Positions 27,846 to 39,500 of a stretch of DNA of 64,000 bases are shown piece by piece. The stretch's first letter is position 1. Each line of letters begins with the position of its first letter. This stretch comes from Asterochloris sp. CNOR1. Taxonomy: Eukaryota > Chlorophyta > Trebouxiophyceae > Trebouxiales > Trebouxiaceae. The DNA lies in the NCBI GenBank assembly GCA_963969365.1, contig OZ017746.1:682001-746000 (forward strand), read 5' to 3'. The notes under the pieces are model-generated. The model saw only the letters and a program-made list of their open reading frames with translations, did no database searches and was not told the DNA's origin. A program made the position numbers and the translations under genes.

Positions 27846-30800
27846 ATGGAGAGGATGGCAAGCTTTGTCCTGGCAGCCTGGATGGGCCTAAATCCCCTGC
27901 AGGCCTACGCTGCTGCAGATGCTGTGCAGACTGAGGCGCCCAAGGCTTCTGTGAGTGCATGCCTAATGTGTTCTTAGCATTGATGTCACATGCAGGCAGG
28001 TTGTGTGCTGCCATTGACAGCTTTGAGCTCAAATGGCTGCAGGTCGAGACATTGAGGAAGCAGCCGCTGGGGCCAGGGCAGCAGTCTGCAGCAACTGATG
28101 CCTCCCCTGACCTTCCTCCGTTGCCCACAGACTTTCCGCCCCTGCCAGACATCAAGCCAGCACCCATTGATGAGGTGTGTAGCACTGCATACATCTGGTG
28201 CATCCAGCGATCTCTACAAAGACGGACACCTTTGAACCGTCCCTCATCAGCCCCCATGTGTGCTTTGTGTTCTGGCGGCTCTTCCTCCTTTCGGAGGGCC
28301 TCATGCCCTCCAGCCCTCACCTTTGCCAGCACGTGCATCTAAGGGCCTGAGGGTCTCTGGGCACACACCTCTAAAGTGAAATCTGATGAGCTGACTGACA
28401 GAGTCTGACTACGGCCTGAGTGTCGCCTTGGCTGTGCAGTTTGCACTGAGCAATGGCTTGAGGGTGTTCCTTCTGGAGGACCACGAGCTTCCAGTCGTCC
28501 AGGGCAGCCTGCTCATGCGAGGGGGCCAGCGCGCCAGCCCGCCAGACAAGGCGAGCCCGCGTCCTTCTACAGCCTCCCCATGGCTGGGCCTCTGGGGTAG
28601 CAACTCCTGCGCTGGCTTGGCCAATTCTGAGCAGGGCCCAATCAGTCACCGTTATGGGCACAGTCGAGTTGCTGCACAATACTGGCATCGTTTATGGCAG
28701 CAGCACCTCCTACCCATCCAGATCATTGCTTGACACACCTTCTGAGCCTGCAGCTGCGGTCAGCACCCAGAGCCTAGCGCAATGGTGCATGCTGCTTGCT
28801 AGACCTGCCACTCCTGCCCTTGGCCCCTAGGCGGCACCTCCCACCATGCCACGCTGTTGCTTGTCACACCTCTGACCTTGCTGCTGTGCTTGGCACCGCC
28901 AGGCAGACCATTACTCAACAAAGTGCTTGATGCAATGGCACATGCTACCCGCCGGCCGCCAGGCCTGCCAGTCCTGTCCTTGACCAGCCCATGCGTGTTG
29001 CTGCTTGACACAGCTTTGAGCCTTGCTGCTGTGCTGATCGCCCACCACTGGACACCATGCCCTGGTCACCTCGGAATACGGTGTCTGGTACATTGTCGCC
29101 TTCCACTTTCTCAGTCTCACCCCCTGCTCACCTCAAGCCATCGCCTGAATGCCTGCTGTGCCCGCTGCCGCCAGGTGGGTGTGGCCACCATCAGCGCCAA
29201 CATGCAGCGCTCTGGTGGCTCACAGCAGCACCCTGGGGCTCGCCTGGATGATGAGCTGGAGCTGCGGGCAGCCTCCATCGAGGGTGGAGCGGCGGGGGAG
29301 TCCATTGGCATGGGTCAGTTCAGGATGCTGACTGGTCTGAATCTGGACCTTGAGCTGAGGGCAATCTTGCTGAAGGCATGAGGAGGGGTCCGCTGAGATT
29401 GTGGAGGCTTGGATCTGCTTGCCCAGGATCTTGCCTTAGGCCTGGGGAAAGCTGTAGCCTGCACAGCAGCCCTCCGCAGCCAGCCTGATGTCATGTGCAG
29501 GCTTTGAGTGCCTGAGCGAGGATGTCGTGGATGTGATGGGCCTTTTCAGCGAGGTCATCCTGCAGCCCGCCCTGCCTCAGTCCAAGTTGGACCTCTTCAA
29601 ATCACAGGCAAGGGATTGCCAAGTGTCCTGGTGCAGCGCATCATGCAGCAGCTGGCCAAGCATGGGACCTCAGCAGCAGATGGCTGCATGGATAACACTT
29701 GTGGATGGGTTGCGCCCACTTCAGGCCAGCGTGGAGTTGGTGTTCACACGCCTGGCTCAGAGCGCTCTGTATAAGCTGGGCTTGAGACTGGCCACACTGT
29801 GGGGTGGACCAGGAGAGCACCACTGCCCAAGGAGCATCGCTCAAACAAGAAACACGCAGCTGCCTGTGCAGGCGCCCTTCTTGCTGCAGCATATGCAGAA
29901 TAACTGCAGGGCCCTCACTCGCCATCCGCGTGCGTACAGACCATATCCACCTCTGCCTGTGCAGGTGCTCAACCTGCTGCAGCATCTGAACGACAGCAGC
30001 GGGGCCATCCCCCGCCGTGAGCTGGCCAAGCTGATCTACGGTCGCGACAGCGTCTTCTCGCGCACCCCCAGCCCAGCCCAGATCCGTAGCCTGGCCCGTG
30101 ACGATGTGGTTGCCTACCTGTCTACGTGGGAGCGCCCAGACGCAGCCGTCTTTGGCATCTCAGGTCAGCTGCTGCTGCCCAGCCGTCTGTCGGTCAGCCT
30201 TCAAGGCAGCTCTGAAGCGGCTTCTTTTCCTGCACGGCTCTGTTGCTGCCTGCTGCCACTGCATCAGCTGCTGGTCATGATTCAGCTCTTTCTGATTACC
30301 TCTAAGCAGCCGCTTTTGCTGCAAGGCTGCTGTTGCTGCCTAGCTCCCACAGCATCACCTGCTGCCTTTGCTTGTATCTTTCGCTGCTGCTTCTGCTTCT
30401 GTCTGGCCCAGGGATGCCGTCCTGGATACAAAGCAGCCTTTCTGTCTGCTTTCCTTGGGACTCAAAAGTCACAAGAGGGCTGCTGGCGGCCATACTTGGG
30501 AGGCGCTCATAGTGTTGCACCTGCAGGCGACTTTGACAAGCGGGAGATGAAGACCCTCATTGAGCAGCGCTTTGGCAGGTGGCAGCCGGCCCCAGGGCAG
30601 CCGGCCCAGCCGCCAGCCATCCCAAACACGCCGTTGCCACAGCAAGGCACTGCTAGTGAGCTTGTGTCAGCTGCCAAGCTGGTGCAGACTGAAGTGCAGC
30701 AGTAGGAGGTCATATGGTGGCTGGCTGCAGACAGCCTGCTGTTTTCCTGCCCATAGCTGTCTCAGTCCTCTGCAGCACTGAACTATCCACTCCTCAATGC

Positions 30801-32675
30801 CTGCCTCAGCCTGCCTTGCGGGTGCATCTCTGGGTCTGCAATGATGTGGATGGGGATGTTCTGCACAGATCCCTGCAACCCATGCCTTTGCGGCAAGCCC
30901 CACGCCAACATTGGTCGGAGTTCACCGCGCACGCTGTTTGAGCCTCCGCCCTGCTGCAGACACTGTGTACCTGGTGCACCGGCCGGGGCAGACGCAGGCC
31001 AGCATTGCCACCGGGGAGGTGGGCATCAATATCCTGGATCCTGATGCCTGTGCCCTGGACGTGCTGGGGGACATCTTCAACGGCTTTGGGGGACGCCTAT
31101 TCGATGAGCTGCGCTCCCGAGAGGTGCGCCTGTGACTGGGGAAGGGTCCCGGGAGGGGAGGGGAAGGGGGGAAGGGGTGTGTCGAGGGACAAAGGGTGTG
31201 CCTCTTGAATGGTCTTATGCTCCCCAGGAGGTGCGCTGCTCCAGCACCTTGACGAGCTGCGGTGAACAGCACAACACCTGAAGGTGGGCTATATTGTTTG
31301 GTTCACATGTGAAGTGCGGCGTCGGAGCGCGCAGTGCCCTGCAGCTGTGCTGCATGAGAGACACTGCCGGCAGTGGGCCCCAGAGGCAGCAGCGCAAGCT
31401 ATATGCTGAATGCTGCAGAGCTCCCTCCCTGCCTCTCTGCCATGTGAAGCTCTGCTACCAAGCTATTCGTCGGCTGGCACTGCTGATGAGTCATGCCCGG
31501 CAGGGCCATGGTGCTCAGCCACTGCAGCGCCAACACAGCAAGCCCCTGCCTGCATCTAGGCAACTGTTCAGTAAGTCAGCAATAGGCAAAAGCCCCACAC
31601 AGCTCATAGAGCTGCTCAAGCTCTTCCCAGATGCCATGCAGGGACTGGCCTATTCTGTCTCCGGCGGCTGGAGCACCACCCCCGCAGACCATGTTGGCCT
31701 GTTCACAGCAGGCGGCGAGACTGCCAAGCCAGCCGAGTTTCTGGTGGCGCTGCAGAAGGTGCTGCAGGTACGCCTTGCACTGAGGCAATCCCGGCACGCA
31801 GAGCTTGCACACGGCCTGGCATTGTACCATGTCTGGTATGCCAGCGATGCAGCTTCTCTGCACGTCAGCTGCTGGTGAGGTTGCAACGCCTCAATGTTGT
31901 GTGTGCCTCCAGCAGCAGGCTGCAGTCCACTGTGCCATTCAAGTAGGGGATCCCATGACTATGTGTCCTTTGGGTGTGTCATGTGTGCAGCGCACCCAGC
32001 CTGCCTGCAGGCTGCTCGTGAGGAAGCGCCACCCAGCACAGCACTGGCCACTGCCAAAGCGCAGACCATGAACAGCTTTGTGTTCAACTTTGCCAGCAGT
32101 GGAGCCCAGCTGCAGCGGCGCCTCATCTACACGCTGCTGGGCGTGCCAAAGGTGGGGATGCCCCGCCAGCAAGGCCCCTGCATGGGCGCCCCGCTTCTGG
32201 CAAGGAAGATGCCTTCTGCAGGGTAGAGGTGCTGATGGGGACATCCGCATCGGGTCGACAAGGCTGGCCAGCGACTGCGCCGCCCAGTCAGGCCCTGCAG
32301 CCACTGCTTGATTGGTGCTGGGACCTGAGCGCCCCAGCCTTTTTGGCCCAATGTTGGGATGTCGACTCTGCTGCGCCTGCAAATCTACTGTTGACGGGGG
32401 CTCGTTGCAATCCTGTCTAGGTGCAGTTGCAGCGTGCACTTATGCTGCAGGGCATATGCTTATAGCAGCCCTGTGGCTTTCTGCAGGACTTTCTGTTTCA
32501 GTACAGAGCAGGGATCGAGGCAGTGACGACAGAGGATGTGCTGGCTGCTGCCCAGCGTCACCTGCACCCAGATCAGCAAATCATAGTCATGGCAGCAGAC
32601 AAACAAATTGCTGAGCCTGCGCTGCGGCAAAAGGGCTGGCAAGTGCAGCTGCTGGATGTTGACCTGCCTGCTTGA
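27846..32675 (+). CDS. M16-family peptidase-like protein without zinc motif
   Basis: Exons: 27846-27950, 28043-28174, 28440-28550, 29175-29313, 29501-29607, 29965-30163, 30527-30655, 30960-31123, 31642-31767, 32011-32151, 32487-32675; 513 aa. The first exon encodes a hydrophobic segment ending LNPLQAYAADA, like a thylakoid-lumen signal with an AxA cleavage site. Two M16 halves follow. The first has LSNGLRVFLLEDHELPVVQG and an RGG segment, but where active members carry HxxEH it reads ATISANMQRSGG, so it should not bind zinc. The second half has YLVHRPGQTQ, GGRLFDELRS and GLAYSVSGGW. It therefore resembles the inactive partner of two-subunit M16 peptidases (cyanobacterial/plastid pairs, MPP-like). 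Introns after 28550 and 29607 have GC donors. Three introns hold decayed tandem duplications. An upstream transit-peptide exon is likely. Confidence 0.85.
28777..29036 (+). repeat. Degenerate tandem duplication inside an intron
   Basis: Two related blocks, about 28777-28890 and 28931-29036. They share segments such as CCTGCCA(C/G)TCCTG and CCTTGCTGCTGTGCT in the same order, about 150 bases apart. They lie in the third intron of the M16-like gene. Confidence 0.6.
29866..30025 (+). repeat. Partial duplication of an exon start in the preceding intron
   Basis: The acceptor and first bases of the exon at 29965 (TGCCTGTGCAGG... TTGCTGCAGCAT) have a decayed copy about 90 bases upstream, starting near 29866. 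The copy keeps an acceptor-like CAG and an open frame, so it could act as a cryptic splice site. Confidence 0.5.
30207..30363 (+). repeat. Degenerate tandem duplication inside an intron
   Basis: Two similar blocks about 93 bases apart share the order GCTTCTTTTCCTGC / CTGTTGCTGCCT / CATCA..TGCT. They lie in the intron before the exon at 30527. Confidence 0.5.
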
Positions 32676-33541
32676 CTGATTGCCCCCCTTCACCTCAGTC
32701 CCCGCAGCAGCCACAAGATGCCGAGAACTGCAAGCTCTGGTCTTCATTGAATCATTGTCCCGCTGCTCCAGGTCATGCGGGTTTCTACCTCCCTGGGTCT
32801 GCTTTGCACTCTTCTTGTGCGTTCACCTCCCCCAACAATCCCCAACTTTTGTTGCGCTTTCCCTCCTCCTTATTCTCCTTCCTGAACTCCCAATGTCAGC
32901 TTCATGGCCAGCAGGTCTGGGGTCTTGGGGAGATAGCACGCCACCATACTGCTGCACCAGACCTGTGCCGCATTGGCTGGCTAACTCGACTTTGAGCCCT
33001 GCTGTCCATTGAACAACTAGACTGAGCTTCAAGTGAGTCATGTTGACCCCCATGGTGCCGCAGCACTTGTCACGGGGGTCATCTACATGTTGTTGGCTGC
33101 CTGCATCAGCGCCAGCTGGCTGGACACTGCTGCTAGATCAGGAGAGACAGCTGACTTTTGATCTGTAAGTGGGACAATCACGCTTGGGCAAAGCTGGACA
33201 GGTGTGACTTGACCACGTCGAGGTCACAGATGGGCCTAAGCGTTCCCGCCTCTTCTGCAATGCATCTGCCTGCAGCGAACACCCTGCAGTGCGTATCAGC
33301 CTTCCCGATCAGCAGGGAACCGTCTGCAATCATCAACCATCATGTTTCTGCCAGCAGCCGAGCTCGGGAAGTGCTCATGCAGCAAGAACTGCCAACATGT
33401 GCCCCACCAGGCTGTGCCATTGCGCAGCATCAGCGAATCACAAATGTAGCGACACAAATCATGCTGGAGCTGTCACTTAGCCTGGTGCACAGGTCGCTGG
33501 CTAAACCTGCTGCAGTTCTCTCAAAAAGAGAGCGGCGTTGG
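32676..33541. other. Intergenic stretch between M16-like gene and SHOC1-like gene
   Basis: Should hold the 3' UTR of the first gene and the promoter and possibly 5' coding sequence of the second. The SHOC1 frame stays open back to 33158, so the start could be further upstream. I see no other gene or repeat. Confidence 0.35.
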
Positions 33542-36500
33542 ATGCAATTCTGCCTCTTCCCGCAGCCTCTGCAAGGTCTGGGCAGCAGGATGGATGGCAC
33601 TGATGTGCTGCTGCATCTGCTGCACCAGCAGCGGCCTCTGGTTGTGGACATTGCCTTTCTGGAGGTTCCATGGCTCCCTCCTGCCTCCAGCATGATGAAG
33701 GTGAGGATATGATTACCTTCCTGTCCCTGTGGCACAGCTCATCGTGCACCTGCCCTGCAGGGAACATGCGGCAGCTGCCTGAGGCCAGTACAAATACGCA
33801 GCAGGCCCTTGCCCATCCTGACAGATGCAAAGGCTCTGCACCAGGTAATTCCTGAAGCCAGTCCCCTATGGTCACACACGAGAACTTAGCCCCTGGAGTC
33901 TCATTTTCATGTGCTTTGCTTGCAGGCTAGGCAGCATCTGCAGCTGGACGTCCAGCACGGTGAGCCTGATGCACAGCCCTCAGCAGTCAGATGCCTGCTG
34001 TTGCAAATAATTCCCACCTGCAGCTGGTCGCCACCACCCTCAGAGGGCTGGCTGCTGGAGCAGCCCCATATGCCGGCAGCCAGCCATAGCAGAGCCCTCA
34101 GGCACGATGCTGGCCTGCCCTATCAGCAGGCGCAGCCAGAGGCAAAGCGCAGCTTAGCACCACTGGCCCAGCTGCAGATGGCCACAACGTCTGTAATGGG
34201 GGCTGTGGCCGCTGTTGACCTGGCGCCTGTGGCAGTGACAAAGTGGGCAGGAAACTGGACAGCAGCACTTCTGCCACCTGCTGTGTCTCTTGTCAGCCTC
34301 TGCCACCAGAACCAGCAACGCAGCCAGCTTGAGCAGCCTACAGTCCCACCGGCTGCTGCCATGCTGCTGCCAATTAGCAATGTGGCAGATGCACTGGCAG
34401 CAGAACAAGAGGCCAGGGCAGTTCCATGTTTTGGCAAGCTGTGTCTGGACACCGGACTCAGCTTCAGCACAGTCATGGCAGCTGACATGCAGCTGCGCAG
34501 CGACGTCCCCATGCTGCCTCCTGTGCTGTTGAGTCCGCCTGTGGAGTCAGCAGGCCAGCCAGCGTCGAAAGCAGACTGCCGGCCGCAGCTTACAATGGAC
34601 TACCACAGCAAGCCCAGGGGAACCAGGCACCTGGAGGTGAGCGAACACGCCGAGTGCCAGCAGCACTGGCTTGGCTGAGGCAGCGCTGTCAACTTTTTGT
34701 CGGGTTGTGAGCGGCTGGAGGCAGTTCAAAGCCTGTGCATATACTCTAATGAGACTGTCCTCGGGAGTGGGCTCAACTCACCAACCACATCGCCTGATTT
34801 AACAGAGCTGCTTTGCTATGCCTGAAGTCCTCATCACTGCTACAGGTGTACCTGGACACCACAATGCTCACCCCTGGTGCCAGGGGCTGCAGCAGGCTAC
34901 AGGAGGCTCAGCAGGAGCTGCACCAGCTCATGCAGCCTGGAGCTGTGCCGCTCACAGCTGGTCAGTGCTGTCCAGCGATAGCCAGCGCAGTCGTCGCTGC
35001 CGTGGCTGGCTTTAGTGGTCAATGGAGTCAAGCTGGTTGCAATGGGGCCCAGCAGCCAGAGCAGCTCCCTGAGGCTGTCAGGCGCAGTCTGGCTGGCACT
35101 GCCAAAGCAGCAGACGCTGCCACCCACAGGAGGGAGGCAGGTGCCACCAGGCAGCTGCCACTGCAATCTGGCAGCACCGGGAAGAGGAAGGCAGCAGATG
35201 AGCAGCAGCCATCAACCAGCTCCAACCCAAGCCTGGTCAGGGGTAGACCCGTCAGGAGCTCTGGAGTGCTGCAGGCAGGCGCAAAGCGCAGCAGAGTGCC
35301 TGCCGCTGCCCTGTCTGCCCGTGGCACAGCCGCGCCTGCCGAGGATGACTTGGCCTTCTTCCTCAGGGCCCACAGCAAAGCACCTGCCCCAGCAGAGCAG
35401 GCGCCTGCTAGTGCACAGGGCAGCCGGCCGCTGCAGGCGGCAGGAGCTTTGGCTGCTGTGCAAACAAATCAGGCTGCCCTGGCAGCCACTGCTGCATGCC
35501 AAGCTGAGCCTGCCAGCCCAGGCAGGCTGCTGGGCGGCGGCCCAGCTGGTGCCCAGCAGCATGGTGTCCCCATCTCCCCAGTGGTGGCAGTGGAGCTGTC
35601 TGACAGTGAAACCTCAAGTCAGGGCATGGGGCGAGGGCCCATGCCGCAGCCTGCAGTGCAGACTGTCTGCTGCGACCTGCCCGAGCAGCATGTCAGGCTG
35701 CTACAACTGCTACGCTTGGACCATGATCGCGCCCTGCAAAATGTCAAGGGAGTGGCTGCCAAGGTGGGCTGTTGCTACCTGCCGCTGTGTGCTTGTTTGT
35801 TTGGCAGAGTCATCTGTGGGTCAGGGCACTTGGCCCCTGTCCATGCAACTGCAGTGCCTGTCTTTGCAGCACCGTTCCGCTGAAAGTCTCTCCACTTGGA
35901 TGTGCTGCTCTCTGAATTGTGAACCTCTGTCATTGCATCACCCTTGGCAACAGCCTTGTCCCCTGCTCCTCAGGTACTCATGTCAAGCATCTGGGAGGCT
36001 GAGGTTGCAGAGGCAGCGGCTGCTGAGGCCAGCCAGAAGCCCAGCAGCGCCGCCCAGAAGGCACTGGTGCGGGCATACGCAGTAGCAGCAGTGCTGCGCT
36101 GGGCTGCCTGCGTGCTGGCCCACAGTGGGATCCGCTGCAGCTTCCTGCACTTGCAACACCATATCGCGACTGTCCCTGCCCTAGCAGACCACTGCAGCGG
36201 CTCCGCCCAGGCGCTGCAGGCTGCCCATGCAGCAGTTGAAATGGGGCAGCAAGAAGACCATCCTAAGCAGACCGCACTGCGTGGGACGCTGCAGAGCATC
36301 TCAACCCTGCAACAGGTGCGCACAGCAGCCTGCCTCCATGCTTATTGCTGTTGAGTCAGCCACCCCTTTCATTGCAGGGCGGGTCACATCTCACGGGGTG
36401 ATGCTGGCGTTGCCTGGGCTATCCAGCCAGCAAGCAAGCATGCTCAGCAACAGCCTGGCCGCTGTCTGCAGGGTGCCAAGGTGCTGGTGGTGGGCAGTGC

Positions 36501-39500
36501 TCCCTCGTTCTTCACCATCTTTCCAGTCATCACGGGCTTGGGCCTGAAGGTCTTGCAGCTGGACAGGGCAGGCGCACTAGAGCCTGGCAGTGAGCAGCTG
36601 CAGCTGGCTGCTGCCGCTGCTGCAGAGGCCGCTGACTGCGTGCTGGTGACAGAGCAGCAGCTGCAGGGAGCTCTGTTCCCCCTGAACAGGCAAGGATGAA
36701 CTTCGAAAGCTTGCTAGATGGGCACGCTACTGGGCACATGAGTTCAAGCAATGCCCATCGACTGCACCCGCGACGGGAGAACACTGTCGGTGCAGGTTTC
36801 AGGCGCTGGTGTTCTATGGTAGCACCAGCGCTCCAAACCCCATCCTGCAGCAGGCAGCTCGCAGTGCTGGTATCGCTCAGCACATCATGCAGGTCCCCCT
36901 GCCAGACCTCAGGGTGGCAGTGCGAGCCGTGAAGCCCAGGGCCACTGCAGCAGCAGCCTCACGACATCACAAGGCCGGTGCAGGCCAGCTGGGCCAGCTT
37001 GAGGGCCAGCAGCAGCAAGCGCTGCAGGCTGGCACTGCTGCTCCTGCAGCCCATCACGGGGATCAAGCTATTCCCCAGCGTCCTGCTGCTTGTGGGCATG
37101 TCAGCAAGCCAGCCGGCCAGCTGGCATCTGGAGTGTTTGCTGCAGGTCAGGTGCATGTCCCTCAAACCTTGACCATGTTGAGTGCTGGCAGCTTGATGCT
37201 CCTGCACGCAAGACTTTTGACTTTGATGGAGCCAGCTGCGCAGCATCTGTCTACCAACTACGCAGCTGATGGCGAAGGGGTCGCACGCACTGCCAGAAAG
37301 GCTGTGCCCCAGTGGCAGATCTGCATGGCCTGCCTGCCATCCGCTGGTCACACGCTCCCTGTGCTGCCTTGTGTGCTCCCGCTGAGGGGACTGCTCTAGG
37401 CCCGGTGCTTGACTGGGCTTGATGATGAGCCACCCCTTGCTTCACAGCACTCTTCATCTGCTGCAGACGGGGCCCTGAAGCAGGCAGCACCTGCCCCAAC
37501 ATGCTCTGAGCGGCCCCTGGTCATCTCAAGCATGCCCAGTAGCCTCCTGCATGTCAGGCGTGGCCTGTACGAGGCTGTATTGCTGGCAGAGCAGCATGGA
37601 GCAATTGTTGTGGAGCGAGACTTGCCTCTGGAGGACATGGTCCTGTCTGCCAACACTGCAGCCTGCCTGTGGACGGAAGCCCGCCTCGAGCAGGTCAGGT
37701 CAGGTAGCCAAGGTTGAGCGCTCTAACCCTGTTGCCAGTGGACGTCAGCTGTACACGGCCAAATCTGGAGCGAGGGCGGGCTCGCATGGAGCTGAGTCAG
37801 TCCTTCCTGCTTCTGGTCAAACAGCGTGTTTTGTGTGGCCTGGCAGTGGCTGAATGCTCTGAAGGAGCAGTCATCTGCTTGCGACCATGTGTCAAGAGGC
37901 AGAGTAAGTTCTCAATGTTACCCTCTTCCCTGGAACGGCACTAAGCCTGGTTGCTGCAGCGGTCAGGCCCTGATCCCTCAGCTGACTGGGCCCAGATTGT
38001 GTACAGAGGGCATGGTGTCCCCCTAGTACATTGCCCTGAGCAAGCCAGTTCACGCCCCGATGGTGCCCCTGCAACTGCAGGCCTGCCAGACCCCTTCCGG
38101 CACGGCTGCCCTGCTGGCAGTGCTGGGGCCCAGCCTGCAGCGCCTCAGCTGCGCCTACTTGCACTGCCTGCTGTGCATCGAGGGCCGCCGCGACTTCATC
38201 ACCTCCTTGATGGACTGCCTGCCCCAGATGCACAGCCTGGCTGCCACATGCGGCCTGCACATCCAGGTGCTGTGCAGCACCAATGCCTCATCCACTGAGG
38301 TGCGCTTTTGTGGCAGTACAAGGTGCCTTTGGTAGCAAAGTGCCCCTGGATCCACAACACAGCAGTGATGGCCCCTGCTTGTGCGGGCCACTATAGAGTT
38401 TCCTCTGGCTGTGCTGCAGCATGCAGAATCTTCTGCTGCAGTCACTGCCTGCAGACCACAAGGCACCTTCATGACTGCAGACAGTTGTGAGGGGCATGGC
38501 TGCCGAGTTCAGGTTCCTGCCCGGCAACGAGGGCTGCAGCGCTCCCCAGTGCCTGGCACAGCAGCCAACCCCCCATGAGTGCTTCCTCACCACCTTCCCA
38601 TCCATCAACCCCATTGCTGCCAGCCACATAGCTGCCCTCGGCTGCTCCCTGAGCCAGCTGCTCCCGGCTGACACCACGCAGCAGCATCGAGTGGCTGCTA
38701 AGCTGTCAGCCGTCGCGCAGCACAGCCTGGAGCTGTTTTTCGCTCAGGCGCAGGCTGACACAAGGTCATGCACGCACATGAAGCTGCCTGCTGCCGAGCC
38801 CCAAGCGGCACCGCCTCAGTCCCAGCAGTTCAGCCCCATGCAGGCATACCATGCTCATCCCAGCAGGCCCTGGCAGGAGGAGCCTGGGCTGCAGGAGCGC
38901 TGGCAGGGTGCACCTGTGGGCAGCTCTGGGGCCAACTGGCGCCAGCAACAGCAGCACCCCTGGGAGGGGCGAGATGGCAGCTCACCCCGGGTCCAGCAGG
39001 TGGCCTGGGAGGGGCAGGGTGGCAGCTTGCCGCTCCAGCAACAGGCAAATCAGCTTGCCCAGCACTGGCCTGCTGCTGCTGCGGCTGCTGAGGGCTCTGA
39101 CAGCTTTGAGGGCTGCCACTTTGACGGGGCCAATGCTGCTGCTTGCCATGAGGGCTGGCAGGCAGCCCAACACCAGAAGCGGCGCTTGCCTCTTCATCAG
39201 GCAAGCCCCAGGCTGGACCTGGCAGATGTCACAAGCCCCTTGCAGGTGAAGCCTGGCAACATAGCTTGGAAGCTTCTGCAGCCTGCCCAGAGACCCCACA
39301 CACTACACAAGCATGCAGATGTACCACCTCGTAGCAGAATACCACATGGAGCTGCAGTCAAGGAGCATCCTGCATGTTGATGCAGCAAGGTAGCAGCCTG
39401 AGTTGGCTTGCAGGTGCAGCACCAAATGGACAGGTATGCTGCTGGACCCTTAGGCTATGACCAGCTGCCACGCAGCAGGGCCGTGGCCTCAACTCCAGCC

